Shown here one piece after another: positions 43,601 through 51,708 of a stretch of 64,000 nucleotides of DNA (position 1 is its first letter; every line of letters begins with the position of its first letter). A program made the position numbers and the translations under genes. This DNA comes from Sedimentitalea arenosa (lineage in GTDB: Bacteria > Pseudomonadota > Alphaproteobacteria > Rhodobacterales > Rhodobacteraceae), in NCBI RefSeq assembly GCF_016428585.1, contig NZ_JAELVR010000006.1:1-64000 (forward strand), given 5' to 3'. The notes beneath the pieces are model-generated. The model was given only the letters and a program-made list of their open reading frames with translations, did no database searches and was not told where the DNA came from.

Positions 43601-46068
43601 GCGCGCTGACTCCCGGAGAGCTCAAGGACAGCTTCCGCCAGGCGGTGCTGCGGTACTGCCTGATCGTGCGCGAACGGCGCAAGGCGCACGGGCTGTCCCA
43701 ATCCGAGCCGGAATCGATCGACCTGTCGACGCTGCTGGTGGGGCATCGGGGCACCAACATGTCGGTGCAGCAGAGCGTCGAAGCCATCCTGCAGGCGGTG
43801 GCCGAAGCCAACCGCGTGCTGGGCGACGCACCGGGCATCTGTCACCTGCAATTCGTCGAGCTTTACGACGACACGGCGCACCAGGCCGCCAGCGCTCTGG
43901 ACAACATCCGCTCGCTGGGACGGATCGGCACCGCCTTCGAATTTGACGGCGAGGTGCGCCGAATCCAGGACGCACGGGTGCGCACCCATCTCGACCGCCA
44001 GACCGACCTCTGGCGACGCATCACCGTTACCCGTCCGGACCCCGAGAAGAACGAACTGAAATACGTGGTGGTCAGCGACACGGCCAAGACCGAACATACT
44101 GCCACGGTGATCCAGCCCAAGGTCTTCCAGGGCCTGCTCAACCAACGCAGCACCGGCACCGCCACCGACCGCGAGATCGGCAAGCTGCTTTTCGAACTGC
44201 TGATCCCGCTCGACCTCAAGAGCTTTGCTCGCGACAACCAGAACATCACGCTGGAACTGGACGAACACACCGCCGTCTATCCCTGGGAACTGATGGAGGA
44301 CGATTTCCGCACCTACGAGTTCGTCGGTGCGGATCGCGTCCCCGATGGCGACGATCCGGCCGAGCAGAACAAGCCGATGGTGATCCGCGCGCCGGTCATC
44401 CGCAAGCTGATCACCTCGGGTCCGAATCTGCCGCGCGCCAACCGCAAGCGCGCACTCGTCGTGGGCGACCCCAAGAGCGACCTTGCCCCGCTGGACGGCG
44501 CCGAGCGCGAAGCCAGAACCGTTCGCGCTGCCCTGTCCGGCCGCGACTGGGTCGTCGAAGACCTGATCCGCCCGCAGAACGGCTTTGACGTGATCAAAGC
44601 GATCATGCTGCGCCCGGCCAAGCTGATGCACCTCGCCGGTCACGGCGTCTATCGCGATGACCGCTTCAAGCAGACCGGCATGGTCCTCGGCTCCGATCTG
44701 TTCCTGACCGTCGCCGAGATCGACCAGATGCGCTATGTGCCCGAGCTTGTCTTCCTGAACTGTTGCCATCTCGGCCATACCGGCAGCAATCTGAACGAAC
44801 TCGCCGCCAGCCTGTCCGTCGCCTTCATCAAGCGCGGCGTGAAGGCGGTGATCGCCGCCGGGTGGGAAGTCGCCGACGATCCGGCGGCCCATTTCGCCGA
44901 AGTGTTCTATGCCGAGATGCTGGCGGGCGGCACCTTCGGACGCGCCGTTCACCTGGCCCGCAGGCGCACCTTCGAGAAATTCCCCGACAAGAACACCTGG
45001 GGCGCCTACCAGTGCTATGGCGACGAAAGCTATCGTTTCGACGCCGAGATCGGCGACATCTGGTCCGAAGTCGAGGGCCGCAAGTACTACTCGGTCGACC
45101 AGGCCACCCGCGCCGCGCGGAACCTCGCGGAATCCGCAGCATCGGCCCGCAAGAAACGCGCCGTGCTGATGGACAGGCTGGAAGCCATCGAACAGAACGC
45201 CCAACCCTCCTGGCAGGCCGACAGCGACTGGCACCAGGCGATGGGTTGGGCCTACGCACGACTCAACGCCTTTGACGAAGCCATGGGGCATCTTGATTTC
45301 GCGCTGTCGCACCCCCGGTCGACGGGCTCGTTCCAGGCCATCGAGATGCTCGAGGAGTTGCGCCTGCAGAAGGCCACCAGCGATTGGCGCGCCGCGCAGG
45401 GCGAGACCGCGCGCAAACAGGCTGCTGCCGCTCTGGAAAAGACCGTGAAATCGGCATTGCTGTCCTTCGATCGGCTCGACGACCTGACCGGCGGCCGCCG
45501 CACCACCGCGCGCGAATGCCTGAAGGGCACCGCGTTCAAGCGACTCGTCCAGATCAAGAGCGATGCCGATCGCCAAACCGCCCTGTCGGACATGATAACC
45601 CACTATGCCAAGGCGATGGAGATGGTCTTTGACGAAGACCCCGAACGCATCCATCTCGACGCCGCGATCAACTGGGTCATCGGGATCATTCTGTCCGAGA
45701 AGATCAGCCAGGGCGGCACGTCGCCTGCCACCGGCGTCTCCGTCGATGTCTGGCTGGACCGGATCAGGACCGAGAGCGAGTTGCAGGACCGGCAGGAACC
45801 CTGCTTCCACAACGGGATCGTTCAAGCCCAGACAGAGGTGCTGCGCGGGCTGCACGACCAGGCCCATGCCACGGACGAGTCACTCGCGTCGATCAAGTCG
45901 AAGATCGCCATGGTCTGGCGGCGCGGCGGCTCCTTCGCGCAGGCGCAATCGCTGCGCGACCAGATCGGCTTCGTGCAGCAATTGATGGGGCGTATCGATC
46001 CGCATCGCGCAGAATGGCTCGACAAGATCGAACGCTTCGTCGACGATCTCACGCGAGATTTCGAATAG
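40657..46068 (+). CDS. Giant dual alpha/beta-hydrolase-CHAT protease fusion protein
   Basis: An 1803-residue cytosolic protein without signal peptide. Module 1 (about 180-470) is an alpha/beta hydrolase: LLHGTFSS (188-), SHSRGG with S256, and likely partners D434 and H464. Module 2 (about 520-850) is LCAT/lipase-like: PGVMGSH (526-), AHSMGG with S632, GDGTV with D802 and AIHGD with H824. An unassigned region (about 900-1150) follows. A CHAT caspase-like domain (about 1190-1480) has LAGHG (H1329) and LNCCHLG (C1370). The C-terminal 300 residues are TPR-like. GGGAGC precedes the ATG. It has no evident partner. An immune or cell-death effector is possible; substrate unknown. Confidence 0.85.
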   Translation: MANVFLPGQPVAFLQDDAFWPPELDDIMEGKVLGAGRIQRGRSGEAGPESFPVEDVQPTDIVEIELEDGLKLWQSVEDTQSDFAADAGRSGSDQALLVPRTLTFSTEGDASRGLRDHLVRAIRVMRGDPIGKAGELSALKLAEKIEEKINPGFYRCTRSIGDGDGRIALTAAKTEDVPANKKILVLLHGTFSSTEGSFGDLAFAPKAEVWDKLEAAYPGGIFALEHKSVTQSPVRNATDLVKMLPKGAEVGLMSHSRGGMIAELICRAARTDVKESGAIDEIDIEIFQSMKERRTQVTELRRLRDALAEKELKVDRVVRVAGPIAGTTLASERLDRYLSVALNVFELIPVLKRTGAADLLKAFLLAFIRTKADPNTLPGLEAMMPGSPLTRMLNREDVRYSNRLWVVGGDTEGTGVLQRLGVLAADLFFRAEHDFVVNTASMSRGGIRDMQSKPFLSKGPEVSHFSYFHNPKSRREIIGAAIEDDTSFVILPASRGVVSGGVPEEEKLPDLTSRAGASDPVCFILPGVMGSHLSQDGDWIWTNPLKIPFGGLDRLRIDQPKVSASGALKSRFWDLARYLSRSHKVIPFDYDWRLSILEQGHATAARKLGNLVEKELDRTENTGQPIRFLAHSMGGLIVRAMFQNRPDLWARIKRREGSRFVMLGTPNGGAFSMMRTLLGRDSAIRKLAMVDIRNELRELLAIVAGMPGALQLLPSDDNGRYLSDPFWEQLHGLHGDDWVKPDAASLAAARAGRKAIDDHVLDPEFTCYVAGHGTSNTPSSIRLDPTANGPERIRFFATPQGDGTVTWKTGIPPGIPTWYVDAIHGDMPRTESAFPGYLDLLRTGKTDKLDRQPPMRSRGLADVETEIHDLPIEVYPDQEDILDDFLGSSHAAPDLVPAKPRKVRVSLVHGNLRFASFPLAVGHYIDSPMAGAEAALDEALDRDLSRVRDLGLYPGELGTCEVILRDDQSPKGAVVVGLGPLGALTPGELKDSFRQAVLRYCLIVRERRKAHGLSQSEPESIDLSTLLVGHRGTNMSVQQSVEAILQAVAEANRVLGDAPGICHLQFVELYDDTAHQAASALDNIRSLGRIGTAFEFDGEVRRIQDARVRTHLDRQTDLWRRITVTRPDPEKNELKYVVVSDTAKTEHTATVIQPKVFQGLLNQRSTGTATDREIGKLLFELLIPLDLKSFARDNQNITLELDEHTAVYPWELMEDDFRTYEFVGADRVPDGDDPAEQNKPMVIRAPVIRKLITSGPNLPRANRKRALVVGDPKSDLAPLDGAEREARTVRAALSGRDWVVEDLIRPQNGFDVIKAIMLRPAKLMHLAGHGVYRDDRFKQTGMVLGSDLFLTVAEIDQMRYVPELVFLNCCHLGHTGSNLNELAASLSVAFIKRGVKAVIAAGWEVADDPAAHFAEVFYAEMLAGGTFGRAVHLARRRTFEKFPDKNTWGAYQCYGDESYRFDAEIGDIWSEVEGRKYYSVDQATRAARNLAESAASARKKRAVLMDRLEAIEQNAQPSWQADSDWHQAMGWAYARLNAFDEAMGHLDFALSHPRSTGSFQAIEMLEELRLQKATSDWRAAQGETARKQAAAALEKTVKSALLSFDRLDDLTGGRRTTARECLKGTAFKRLVQIKSDADRQTALSDMITHYAKAMEMVFDEDPERIHLDAAINWVIGIILSEKISQGGTSPATGVSVDVWLDRIRTESELQDRQEPCFHNGIVQAQTEVLRGLHDQAHATDESLASIKSKIAMVWRRGGSFAQAQSLRDQIGFVQQLMGRIDPHRAEWLDKIERFVDDLTRDFE

Positions 46069-46084
46069 GCGGCGCGCCTCGATC

Positions 46085-47053
46085 TCAGAAATCCACCTCG
46101 ATGGCGACGCCCTGTTCCACCGCCAGGTCGACCACGGCGGACGCGACGGCGAGGTCCTGAAGTCCGACACCGGTCCCATCGAACACGGTGATTTCCTGCG
46201 CGTCGGTCCGTCCAAGATGCGTTCCGTTGATGACCTCGCCGATCTGGATCAGGTCGGTCTCGGCGATCAGTCCCTCGGCCACGGCATGCTGCGCTTCACC
46301 CAGACTGACGGATTGCGCGACCTCGTCCGTAAAGACCGTGGCGCGCGCCAGCAACGCCGCCTCGACTTCCTGCTTGCCCTTGGTATCGGTTCCCATGCAG
46401 GCGACATGGGTTCCCGGACTCACGTGATCGGCCATCAGCGAGGGCGCAAAGGCCGATGTGATCGAGATGATGACGTCCGCCGCCCGCATCCCGTCCAACT
46501 CGACCGCCTCGAAGGGAAGGCCGGCCTCAGCGGCCACTTTCTCGATATTGGGCAGCATCTCGGGATGATAGTTCCAGCCGATCACCTTCTCGAAACCGCG
46601 CTGCTCCAGCGCCGCGCGCAGCTGGAAGGTCGCCTGGTGGCCCGCCCCGATCATGCCGATCACCTTGGCATCGGGCCGCGCCAGATGCCGGATCGACACC
46701 GACGACGCCGCCGCCGTGCGCAGGGCGGTCAGCAGGTTACCCCCGACCATTGCCCTGACCATCCCGGTATCGGGATCGAACAGGAAGACCGTGGACTGGT
46801 GATTGATCAGGCCCCGCCGTTCCAGGTTGTGGGGCCAATACCCTCCGGCCTTCAGACCGAGCGTCAACCCCGCGCCGTCGAATCCGCCCTTGAAGCCATA
46901 GAGCGCCTCTTCATGTCCGAGCGCCTCGCGGACCACGGGAAAGTTTCGCGCCTCGCCCGCCGCCATGGCAGCGAACACCTTCTCGACGGCCTCGAACGCC
47001 GCTTCGCGCGTCATCAGGTCGGCGATCTCGCGCTCCGGTACGATCAGCATCAT
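46085..47053 (-). CDS. bhcD: Iminosuccinate reductase BhcD (ornithine cyclodeaminase fold)
   Basis: Last step of the beta-hydroxyaspartate cycle: reduces iminosuccinate to L-aspartate with NAD(P)H. A 322-residue member of the ornithine cyclodeaminase/mu-crystallin family with Rossmann motif MIGAGHQATFQL. The ATG at 47053 follows GGGAGA; an upstream in-frame ATG at 47095 lies inside repeat copy C. It is separated from bhcC by 119 bp, longer than other gaps in the operon. It converges with the CHAT gene (16 bp). Confidence 0.9.
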   Translation of the reverse strand: MMLIVPEREIADLMTREAAFEAVEKVFAAMAAGEARNFPVVREALGHEEALYGFKGGFDGAGLTLGLKAGGYWPHNLERRGLINHQSTVFLFDPDTGMVRAMVGGNLLTALRTAAASSVSIRHLARPDAKVIGMIGAGHQATFQLRAALEQRGFEKVIGWNYHPEMLPNIEKVAAEAGLPFEAVELDGMRAADVIISITSAFAPSLMADHVSPGTHVACMGTDTKGKQEVEAALLARATVFTDEVAQSVSLGEAQHAVAEGLIAETDLIQIGEVINGTHLGRTDAQEITVFDGTGVGLQDLAVASAVVDLAVEQGVAIEVDF

Positions 47054-47087
47054 GGGTCTCCCTGGCACACCGGTCGACAGACGACCG

Positions 47088-47140
47088 GTCTTCATCTTTG
47101 CAAAAATACTCTCGGGGGTCCGGGGGCAGACTGCCCCCGG
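47088..47140 (-). repeat. GATGAAG-type intergenic repeat, copy C (inside the bhc operon)
   Basis: The plus strand reads GTCTTCATCTTTGCAAAAATACT, followed by a 9-bp perfect hairpin (CCGGGGGCA, loop GAC, TGCCCCCGG; 47120-47140). It sits between bhcC and bhcD and could attenuate or stabilise the message. Confidence 0.65.
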
Positions 47141-47172
47141 CCTGTCGGATCACGCCAGCGATCCGAACCTGT

Positions 47173-48336
47173 TCAATACGCCTTGCCGCGCGCCGACACC
47201 GGCCAAAGGGTTTCGACCTTGCCGCCCCGCACGCCGACATACCAGTCGTGCACGTTGCAGGTCGGGTCGCAATGTCCCGGCACCAGGCGCAACTTGTCAT
47301 TGACCTTCAGCACGCCCTCGGGGTCCGCGACAACGCCGTGCTCATCCGAACACTTGAGGTATTCCACGTCGTCCCGCCCGTAGATCGTCGGCAACCCGCT
47401 GTCCACCGACTGCGCCTTGAGCCCGGCATCCACGATCGCCTTGTCGGCCTTGGCATGGCTCATCACGGTGGTCAGGATGAATAGCGCGTTCTCCCATTCG
47501 CCCTGATCGATACGCTTGCCATCCTTGTCGAGAATCCGTCCGTAATCCGCATCCATGAACGCGTAGGAGCCGCATTGCAGTTCGTTGTACACACCCGAAT
47601 TGCTCTCGAAGTAGTACGACCCGGTACCGCCACCGCCGACGATATCGCATTCCAGTCCCACAGCCTTCAGACCCTGGATCGCATCGGCGACCTGCGCCAC
47701 TGCCACATCCAGCTTGGCCTTGCGGTCCTCGTAGCTGTCCATGTGCTGCATCGCGCCCTGGTAGGCCTGGATACCGGCGAATTTCAGCCCCGGTGCCGCA
47801 TCGATCAGCTTGGCGATGTTGACAACGTCCTGTGTCGTGGTGACACCGCAGCGCCCCGCGCCACAATCGATTTCGACCAGCGCCTCGATCTCGGTGCCAT
47901 GCTTCACCGCCGCTGCGGACAGGTCCTTGACGTTTTCGGGGTCGTCGACACAGCATAGAACCCGTGCGCCCAGCTTGGGCATCCGCGCCAGCCGGTCGAT
48001 CTTGGCCAGGTCGGTCACCTGGTTGGACACCATCACGTCCTTGATGCCGCCGCGGGCAAACACCTCGGCCTCGCTTACCTTCTGACAACAGACCCCGCAG
48101 GCCCCGCCAAGCTCTTCCTGCAACTTGGCCACATCGACGGACTTGTGCATCTTTCCGTGCACGCGGTGGCGCATCCCGTGCGCGCGGGCATAGTCGCCCA
48201 TCTTCTTGATATTGCGCTCCAGGGCGTCCAGATCGAGGATCAGACAGGGCGTCTGGATGTCTTTTTCATCCATGCCGGGAAGGGCCGGCACGTCATAGCC
48301 CACTTCGAGATTGTCGAAATTCGTCGGTGCGTTCAT
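47173..48336 (-). CDS. bhcC: beta-Hydroxyaspartate aldolase BhcC
   Basis: First step of the cycle: condenses glyoxylate with glycine to (2R,3S)-beta-hydroxyaspartate. A 387-residue fold-type III PLP enzyme of the D-threonine aldolase/alanine racemase family. RVHGKMHKS carries PLP Lys K62. PGHCDPTCN gives the metal-binding His and Cys/Asp ligands. GGGGTGSYYFESNSGVYNELQCGSYAFMD is also typical. GGGAGA precedes the ATG. It follows bhcB by 15 bp. Confidence 0.94.
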   Translation of the reverse strand: MNAPTNFDNLEVGYDVPALPGMDEKDIQTPCLILDLDALERNIKKMGDYARAHGMRHRVHGKMHKSVDVAKLQEELGGACGVCCQKVSEAEVFARGGIKDVMVSNQVTDLAKIDRLARMPKLGARVLCCVDDPENVKDLSAAAVKHGTEIEALVEIDCGAGRCGVTTTQDVVNIAKLIDAAPGLKFAGIQAYQGAMQHMDSYEDRKAKLDVAVAQVADAIQGLKAVGLECDIVGGGGTGSYYFESNSGVYNELQCGSYAFMDADYGRILDKDGKRIDQGEWENALFILTTVMSHAKADKAIVDAGLKAQSVDSGLPTIYGRDDVEYLKCSDEHGVVADPEGVLKVNDKLRLVPGHCDPTCNVHDWYVGVRGGKVETLWPVSARGKAY

Positions 48337-48351
48337 TGGTTCTCTCCCAGT

Positions 48352-49326
48352 TCAGCTCTTCATCCAGGGCAGCTTGTCGAGATCGACATTGCCGCCGGTT
48401 ATCACCACGCCGACGCGCTCGCCGGCGAAGACGTCCCGGTTCTTCAGGATCGTCGCCAGCGGCACGGCGCAACTCGGTTCCATCACGATCTTCATCCGCT
48501 GCCAGGTCAGCTTCATCGCGTCGATGATCTCCTGCTCGGAGGCGGTGAAGATGTCGGTCACGTGATTGCTGACGAAATGCCAGGTCAGGTCCTTCAGCGG
48601 CACTTTCAACCCATCCGCGACCGTTTCCGGCGCATCGTCCGCGATGATGTGGCCGGCCTTGAAACTGCGGTAGGCATCATCCGCCTGTTCCGGCTCCGCG
48701 GCATAGATCTTCACCTCGGGCGCCAGGTTGGACAGGGTCAGGCAGGTGCCGGAAATCATGCCGCCGCCGCCGATCGGGGCGATCACCGCGTCAAGGCCGT
48801 CGGTCTGCTCCAGCAACTCGCGCGAACAGGTGCCCTGCCCGGCGATCACCCGCGGGTCGTTGTAGGGATGCACGAAATCCCCGCCTGTCTTGGCCTGCAC
48901 CTCAGCGAACACCGCCTCGCGGCTGCTGGTCGACGGCTCACATTCGGTGATCGTGCCGCCATAGCCCCGCACCGCCGCCTTCTTGGCCTCGGGCGCGGTG
49001 CGCGGCATCACCACGTTGCAGGGAATACCGCGCCGACCCGCCGCATAGGACAACGACAAGGCGTGGTTGCCCGAGGAATGCGTGCACACCCCCTTGGCCG
49101 CATCGACCTCGCTCAGCCCGAACACCGCATTGCTGGCACCGCGCACCTTGAACGCACCGGCCTTCTGGAAGTTCTCGCATTTGAAGAACAACTCCGCCCC
49201 GGTCAGGTCATTGAAATAGGACGAGGTCAGAACCGGCGTGCGGTGAATATGGGGCTTGATCCGCTCATGCGCGGCCAGCATGTCCTCGAGAGTCGGTATA
49301 TACATCTCTGCCGTATCCTTCATCAT
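48352..49326 (-). CDS. bhcB: beta-Hydroxyaspartate dehydratase BhcB
   Basis: Second step: removes water from beta-hydroxyaspartate to give iminosuccinate. A 324-residue fold-type II PLP enzyme. GAFKVRGA carries PLP Lys K60, SSGNHALSLSYAA contacts the substrate carboxylate, and IGGGGMISG binds phosphate. The ATG overlaps the bhcA stop (ATGA), so translation is coupled. Alone it would be called threonine/serine dehydratase; the bhc context decides. Confidence 0.94.
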   Translation of the reverse strand: MMKDTAEMYIPTLEDMLAAHERIKPHIHRTPVLTSSYFNDLTGAELFFKCENFQKAGAFKVRGASNAVFGLSEVDAAKGVCTHSSGNHALSLSYAAGRRGIPCNVVMPRTAPEAKKAAVRGYGGTITECEPSTSSREAVFAEVQAKTGGDFVHPYNDPRVIAGQGTCSRELLEQTDGLDAVIAPIGGGGMISGTCLTLSNLAPEVKIYAAEPEQADDAYRSFKAGHIIADDAPETVADGLKVPLKDLTWHFVSNHVTDIFTASEQEIIDAMKLTWQRMKIVMEPSCAVPLATILKNRDVFAGERVGVVITGGNVDLDKLPWMKS

Positions 49327-50513
49327 GCGGCCGCCTTCGCTGCGGTGCCGGACCCGTGGCGATAATAGTCCTGCGCCGCCGCGACGCCCGAGCCCAGCTT
49401 GATATCCAGCCCGAGGTCGACCATCACCATCTCGGCCGTGGCGAGACCCGACAGCATCATCGCATCGGTCAGGCTGCCGAGGTGGCCAATACGGAAGACC
49501 TTGCCCGCCACGTCGCCGAGACCCACTCCGAACGCCATACCATATTCGCTGGCCGCGCGGGTAACGATATCCGTGGCGTTGAACCCGTCCGGCGTGCGAA
49601 CGGCGGACACGGTGTCTGAGTAGAGGTCAGGCGACACGGCGCAAAGCTCCAGCCCCCATGCCGACACCGCCCGGCGCACGCCCTCAGCGATGCGATGATG
49701 GCGAGCGAACACGTTCTCCAGCCCTTCCTCGAGCAGCATGTCGAGCGACAGTTTCAGGCCGTTCATCAACCCGACGGGCGGCGTGTAGGGATAGGCATTG
49801 GCGTCATAGCCCTTGGTCATGTCGCGAATATCGAAGAAGGTTCGTGGCAGCGTACCGGTCATGGTCGCGGCAATCGCCTTCTGACTGAAGCCGACGATTG
49901 CAAGCCCGGGAGGCAGCATGAAGCCCTTCTGACTACCGGTGACGGCGACATCGACACCCCATTCGTCCATGCGGAAATCCATCGACGCGATCGAACTGAC
50001 GCCATCCACGAACAGCAATGCCGGGTGGTTTGCCGCATCCAGCGCACGCCGCACCGCGGCGATATCCGATTTCACGCCGGTGGCTGTCTCGTTATGGGTT
50101 GCCAGTACCGCCTTGATCCGGTGTCCCGTGTCGGCCTTCAGGACCTCCTCGTAGCGGTCGGCGGGCAGACCCTGCCCCCAGGGCGTGTCGATGATGGTGA
50201 CATCCAGACCATGCCGCTGGCACATGTCGATCCACCGATGGCTGAACATACCGTTGCGCGCGGCCAGAATGCCGTCGCCTGCGGACAGGGTGTTGGTGAG
50301 CGCGGTTTCCCAGCCCCCAGTGCCGGTCGACGGAAAGATGAACACCTTGGCCTGTTCGGATTTCAGAACCTTGCGCACACCGTCGAGGCACGGGTGCAGG
50401 ATCTTCCCGAACACCGGCGAGCGGTGGTCGATGGTGCCCATGTCGCACGCCTTGCGCAGGGTCTCGGGCATGTTTGTCGGCCCGGGTATGAAAACGGGAT
50501 TCTGATAGCTCAT
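49323..50513 (-). CDS. bhcA: Aspartate-glyoxylate aminotransferase BhcA
   Basis: Transfers the amino group of aspartate to glyoxylate, giving glycine and oxaloacetate; this closes the cycle. A 396-residue fold-type I (AGXT-like) PLP enzyme. TGSQKGFMLPPG carries PLP Lys K196 and FVDGVSSIASMDF binds the ring nitrogen. AGAGGAGG precedes the ATG. First gene of bhcABCD, sharing an AT-rich divergent promoter region with bhcR. Confidence 0.94.
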   Translation of the reverse strand: MSYQNPVFIPGPTNMPETLRKACDMGTIDHRSPVFGKILHPCLDGVRKVLKSEQAKVFIFPSTGTGGWETALTNTLSAGDGILAARNGMFSHRWIDMCQRHGLDVTIIDTPWGQGLPADRYEEVLKADTGHRIKAVLATHNETATGVKSDIAAVRRALDAANHPALLFVDGVSSIASMDFRMDEWGVDVAVTGSQKGFMLPPGLAIVGFSQKAIAATMTGTLPRTFFDIRDMTKGYDANAYPYTPPVGLMNGLKLSLDMLLEEGLENVFARHHRIAEGVRRAVSAWGLELCAVSPDLYSDTVSAVRTPDGFNATDIVTRAASEYGMAFGVGLGDVAGKVFRIGHLGSLTDAMMLSGLATAEMVMVDLGLDIKLGSGVAAAQDYYRHGSGTAAKAAA

Positions 50514-50577
50514 GGCAGCGTCCTCCTCTGACGGTCTCCAAGACCATAGCTAAAAGAGAGCCGGAAGGAAATTTTTT

Positions 50578-50592
50578 TGAAAAAGTTTTTCA
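50578..50592. promoter_or_regulatory. Palindrome TGAAAAA-G-TTTTTCA, BhcR operator candidate
   Basis: A perfect 15-bp palindrome lies 65 bp upstream of bhcA in the bhcA-bhcR gap, where an IclR activator would bind. A second inverted repeat, GGAATTT and AAATTCC with 13 bp between (50650-50676), lies near the bhcR start. Confidence 0.55.
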
Positions 50593-50708
50593 TTTTTTGT
50601 AGGAAAAGAAATTATATTTGCAATCAATAGTTTGCTTTTTTCATTGGATGGAATTTGATTTCATGTTAAAAATTCCCTGTGCCCGAAACCACCACGGAAC
50701 CCCGCCCG

Positions 50709-51578
50709 ATGCCCCCAACCATTCGCCGCAAGGGCCGACCGAAAGCTTTCGACAGCAAGCAGTCGCAGAACACGATCCAGTCGCTTGACCGGGCGCTCGA
50801 AGTGCTCGAGGCGCTGGCGACCGGCAGCGGGCTGACCCTGACCGAGGTCGCCGAAACGCTCGATCAATCCCCCGCGACCATGTATCGGGTCCTCTCCACG
50901 CTGGAAGCGCGCGATTTCGCCGAGATCGACGCGGCCACCCAGACCTGGCATGTCGGCGCGGCGGCCTTTCGGCTGGGCTCGGCCTTTCTCAGGCGCAGCA
51001 GCGTCGTCGAGCGCAGCCGCCCCGCGATGCGCGACCTGATGGAAGCCACCGGCGAAACGTCGAATCTCGGCATCCAGAAACAGGGCGACGTGATGTTCGT
51101 CGGTCAGGTCGAGACTCACGAAGCGATCCGCGCGTTCTTTCCGCCCGGCACCCTGTCACCGATGCACGCCTCCGGCATCGGCAAGGCACTGCTGAGCCAA
51201 CTCGCCCCCGACGCATTCGACCGCTTCCTTTCCCGCCATCCCCTCACCCGCTTCACCGGCAAGACGGTCACGGATCCCGAGACTCTGCGTGCAGATCTCG
51301 CCGTTTCTCGGGCGCGCGGATTCGCCTTCGATGACGAAGAGAAAGCCATAGGGATGCGCTGCGTCGCCGCCACGATCGTCAACCTCTATGGCGAGGCGGT
51401 TGCGGGATTGTCGGTGTCTGGCCCCACCCAGCGGATGCCCGAAGACCAGATCGACCGGATCGGCCAACTGGTCAAGGACGCCGCAGACAAGGTGTCACGC
51501 GGGCTGGGCGCGCCCGGCGCATCTGCGGTCACCGATGTGGACAACCTGGAGCGGGTAGACGGAATCGAACCGACATAA
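50709..51578 (+). CDS. bhcR: IclR-family regulator BhcR
   Basis: A 289-residue glyoxylate-responsive activator of the bhc operon. The N-terminal winged helix is SLDRALEVLEALATGSGLTLTEVAETLDQSPATMYRVLSTLEAR; the C-terminal IclR effector domain has MHASGIGKALLSQL and GFAFDDEEKAIGMRCVAATI. The ATG at 50709 is used; a GTG at 50679 is possible. Its last 11 codons (about NLERVDGIEPT) are antisense to tRNA-Gly. Divergent from bhcA. Confidence 0.9.
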   Translation: MPPTIRRKGRPKAFDSKQSQNTIQSLDRALEVLEALATGSGLTLTEVAETLDQSPATMYRVLSTLEARDFAEIDAATQTWHVGAAAFRLGSAFLRRSSVVERSRPAMRDLMEATGETSNLGIQKQGDVMFVGQVETHEAIRAFFPPGTLSPMHASGIGKALLSQLAPDAFDRFLSRHPLTRFTGKTVTDPETLRADLAVSRARGFAFDDEEKAIGMRCVAATIVNLYGEAVAGLSVSGPTQRMPEDQIDRIGQLVKDAADKVSRGLGAPGASAVTDVDNLERVDGIEPT

Positions 51579-51620
51579 TCTGCTTGGAAGGCAGGAGCTT
51601 TACCATTAAGCTATACCCGC
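51547..51620 (-). tRNA. tRNA-Gly(TCC)
   Basis: The minus strand from 51620 forms a cloverleaf: acceptor GCGGGTA pairs with TACCCGC, anticodon loop CTTCCAA gives TCC, T-loop is GGTTCGATTCC, discriminator T, and CCA is encoded (51549-51547). Positions 51547-51578 overlap the end of bhcR on the other strand. Confidence 0.94.
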
Positions 51621-51708
51621 TCGGGTAGATCGCTGCATAGGTCATGCCGCAAGCGGCGTCAAGAACCAGTGCCGCTCCGATCGGGCCGAAATCACCTGTT
51701 TTACGCAG

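Noticed and set aside
42742-45867. Minus-strand open frame of about 1041 codons inside the CHAT gene
   Set aside because: Antisense shadow of the CHAT gene, with the low-complexity look of GC-rich reverse frames and no domains.
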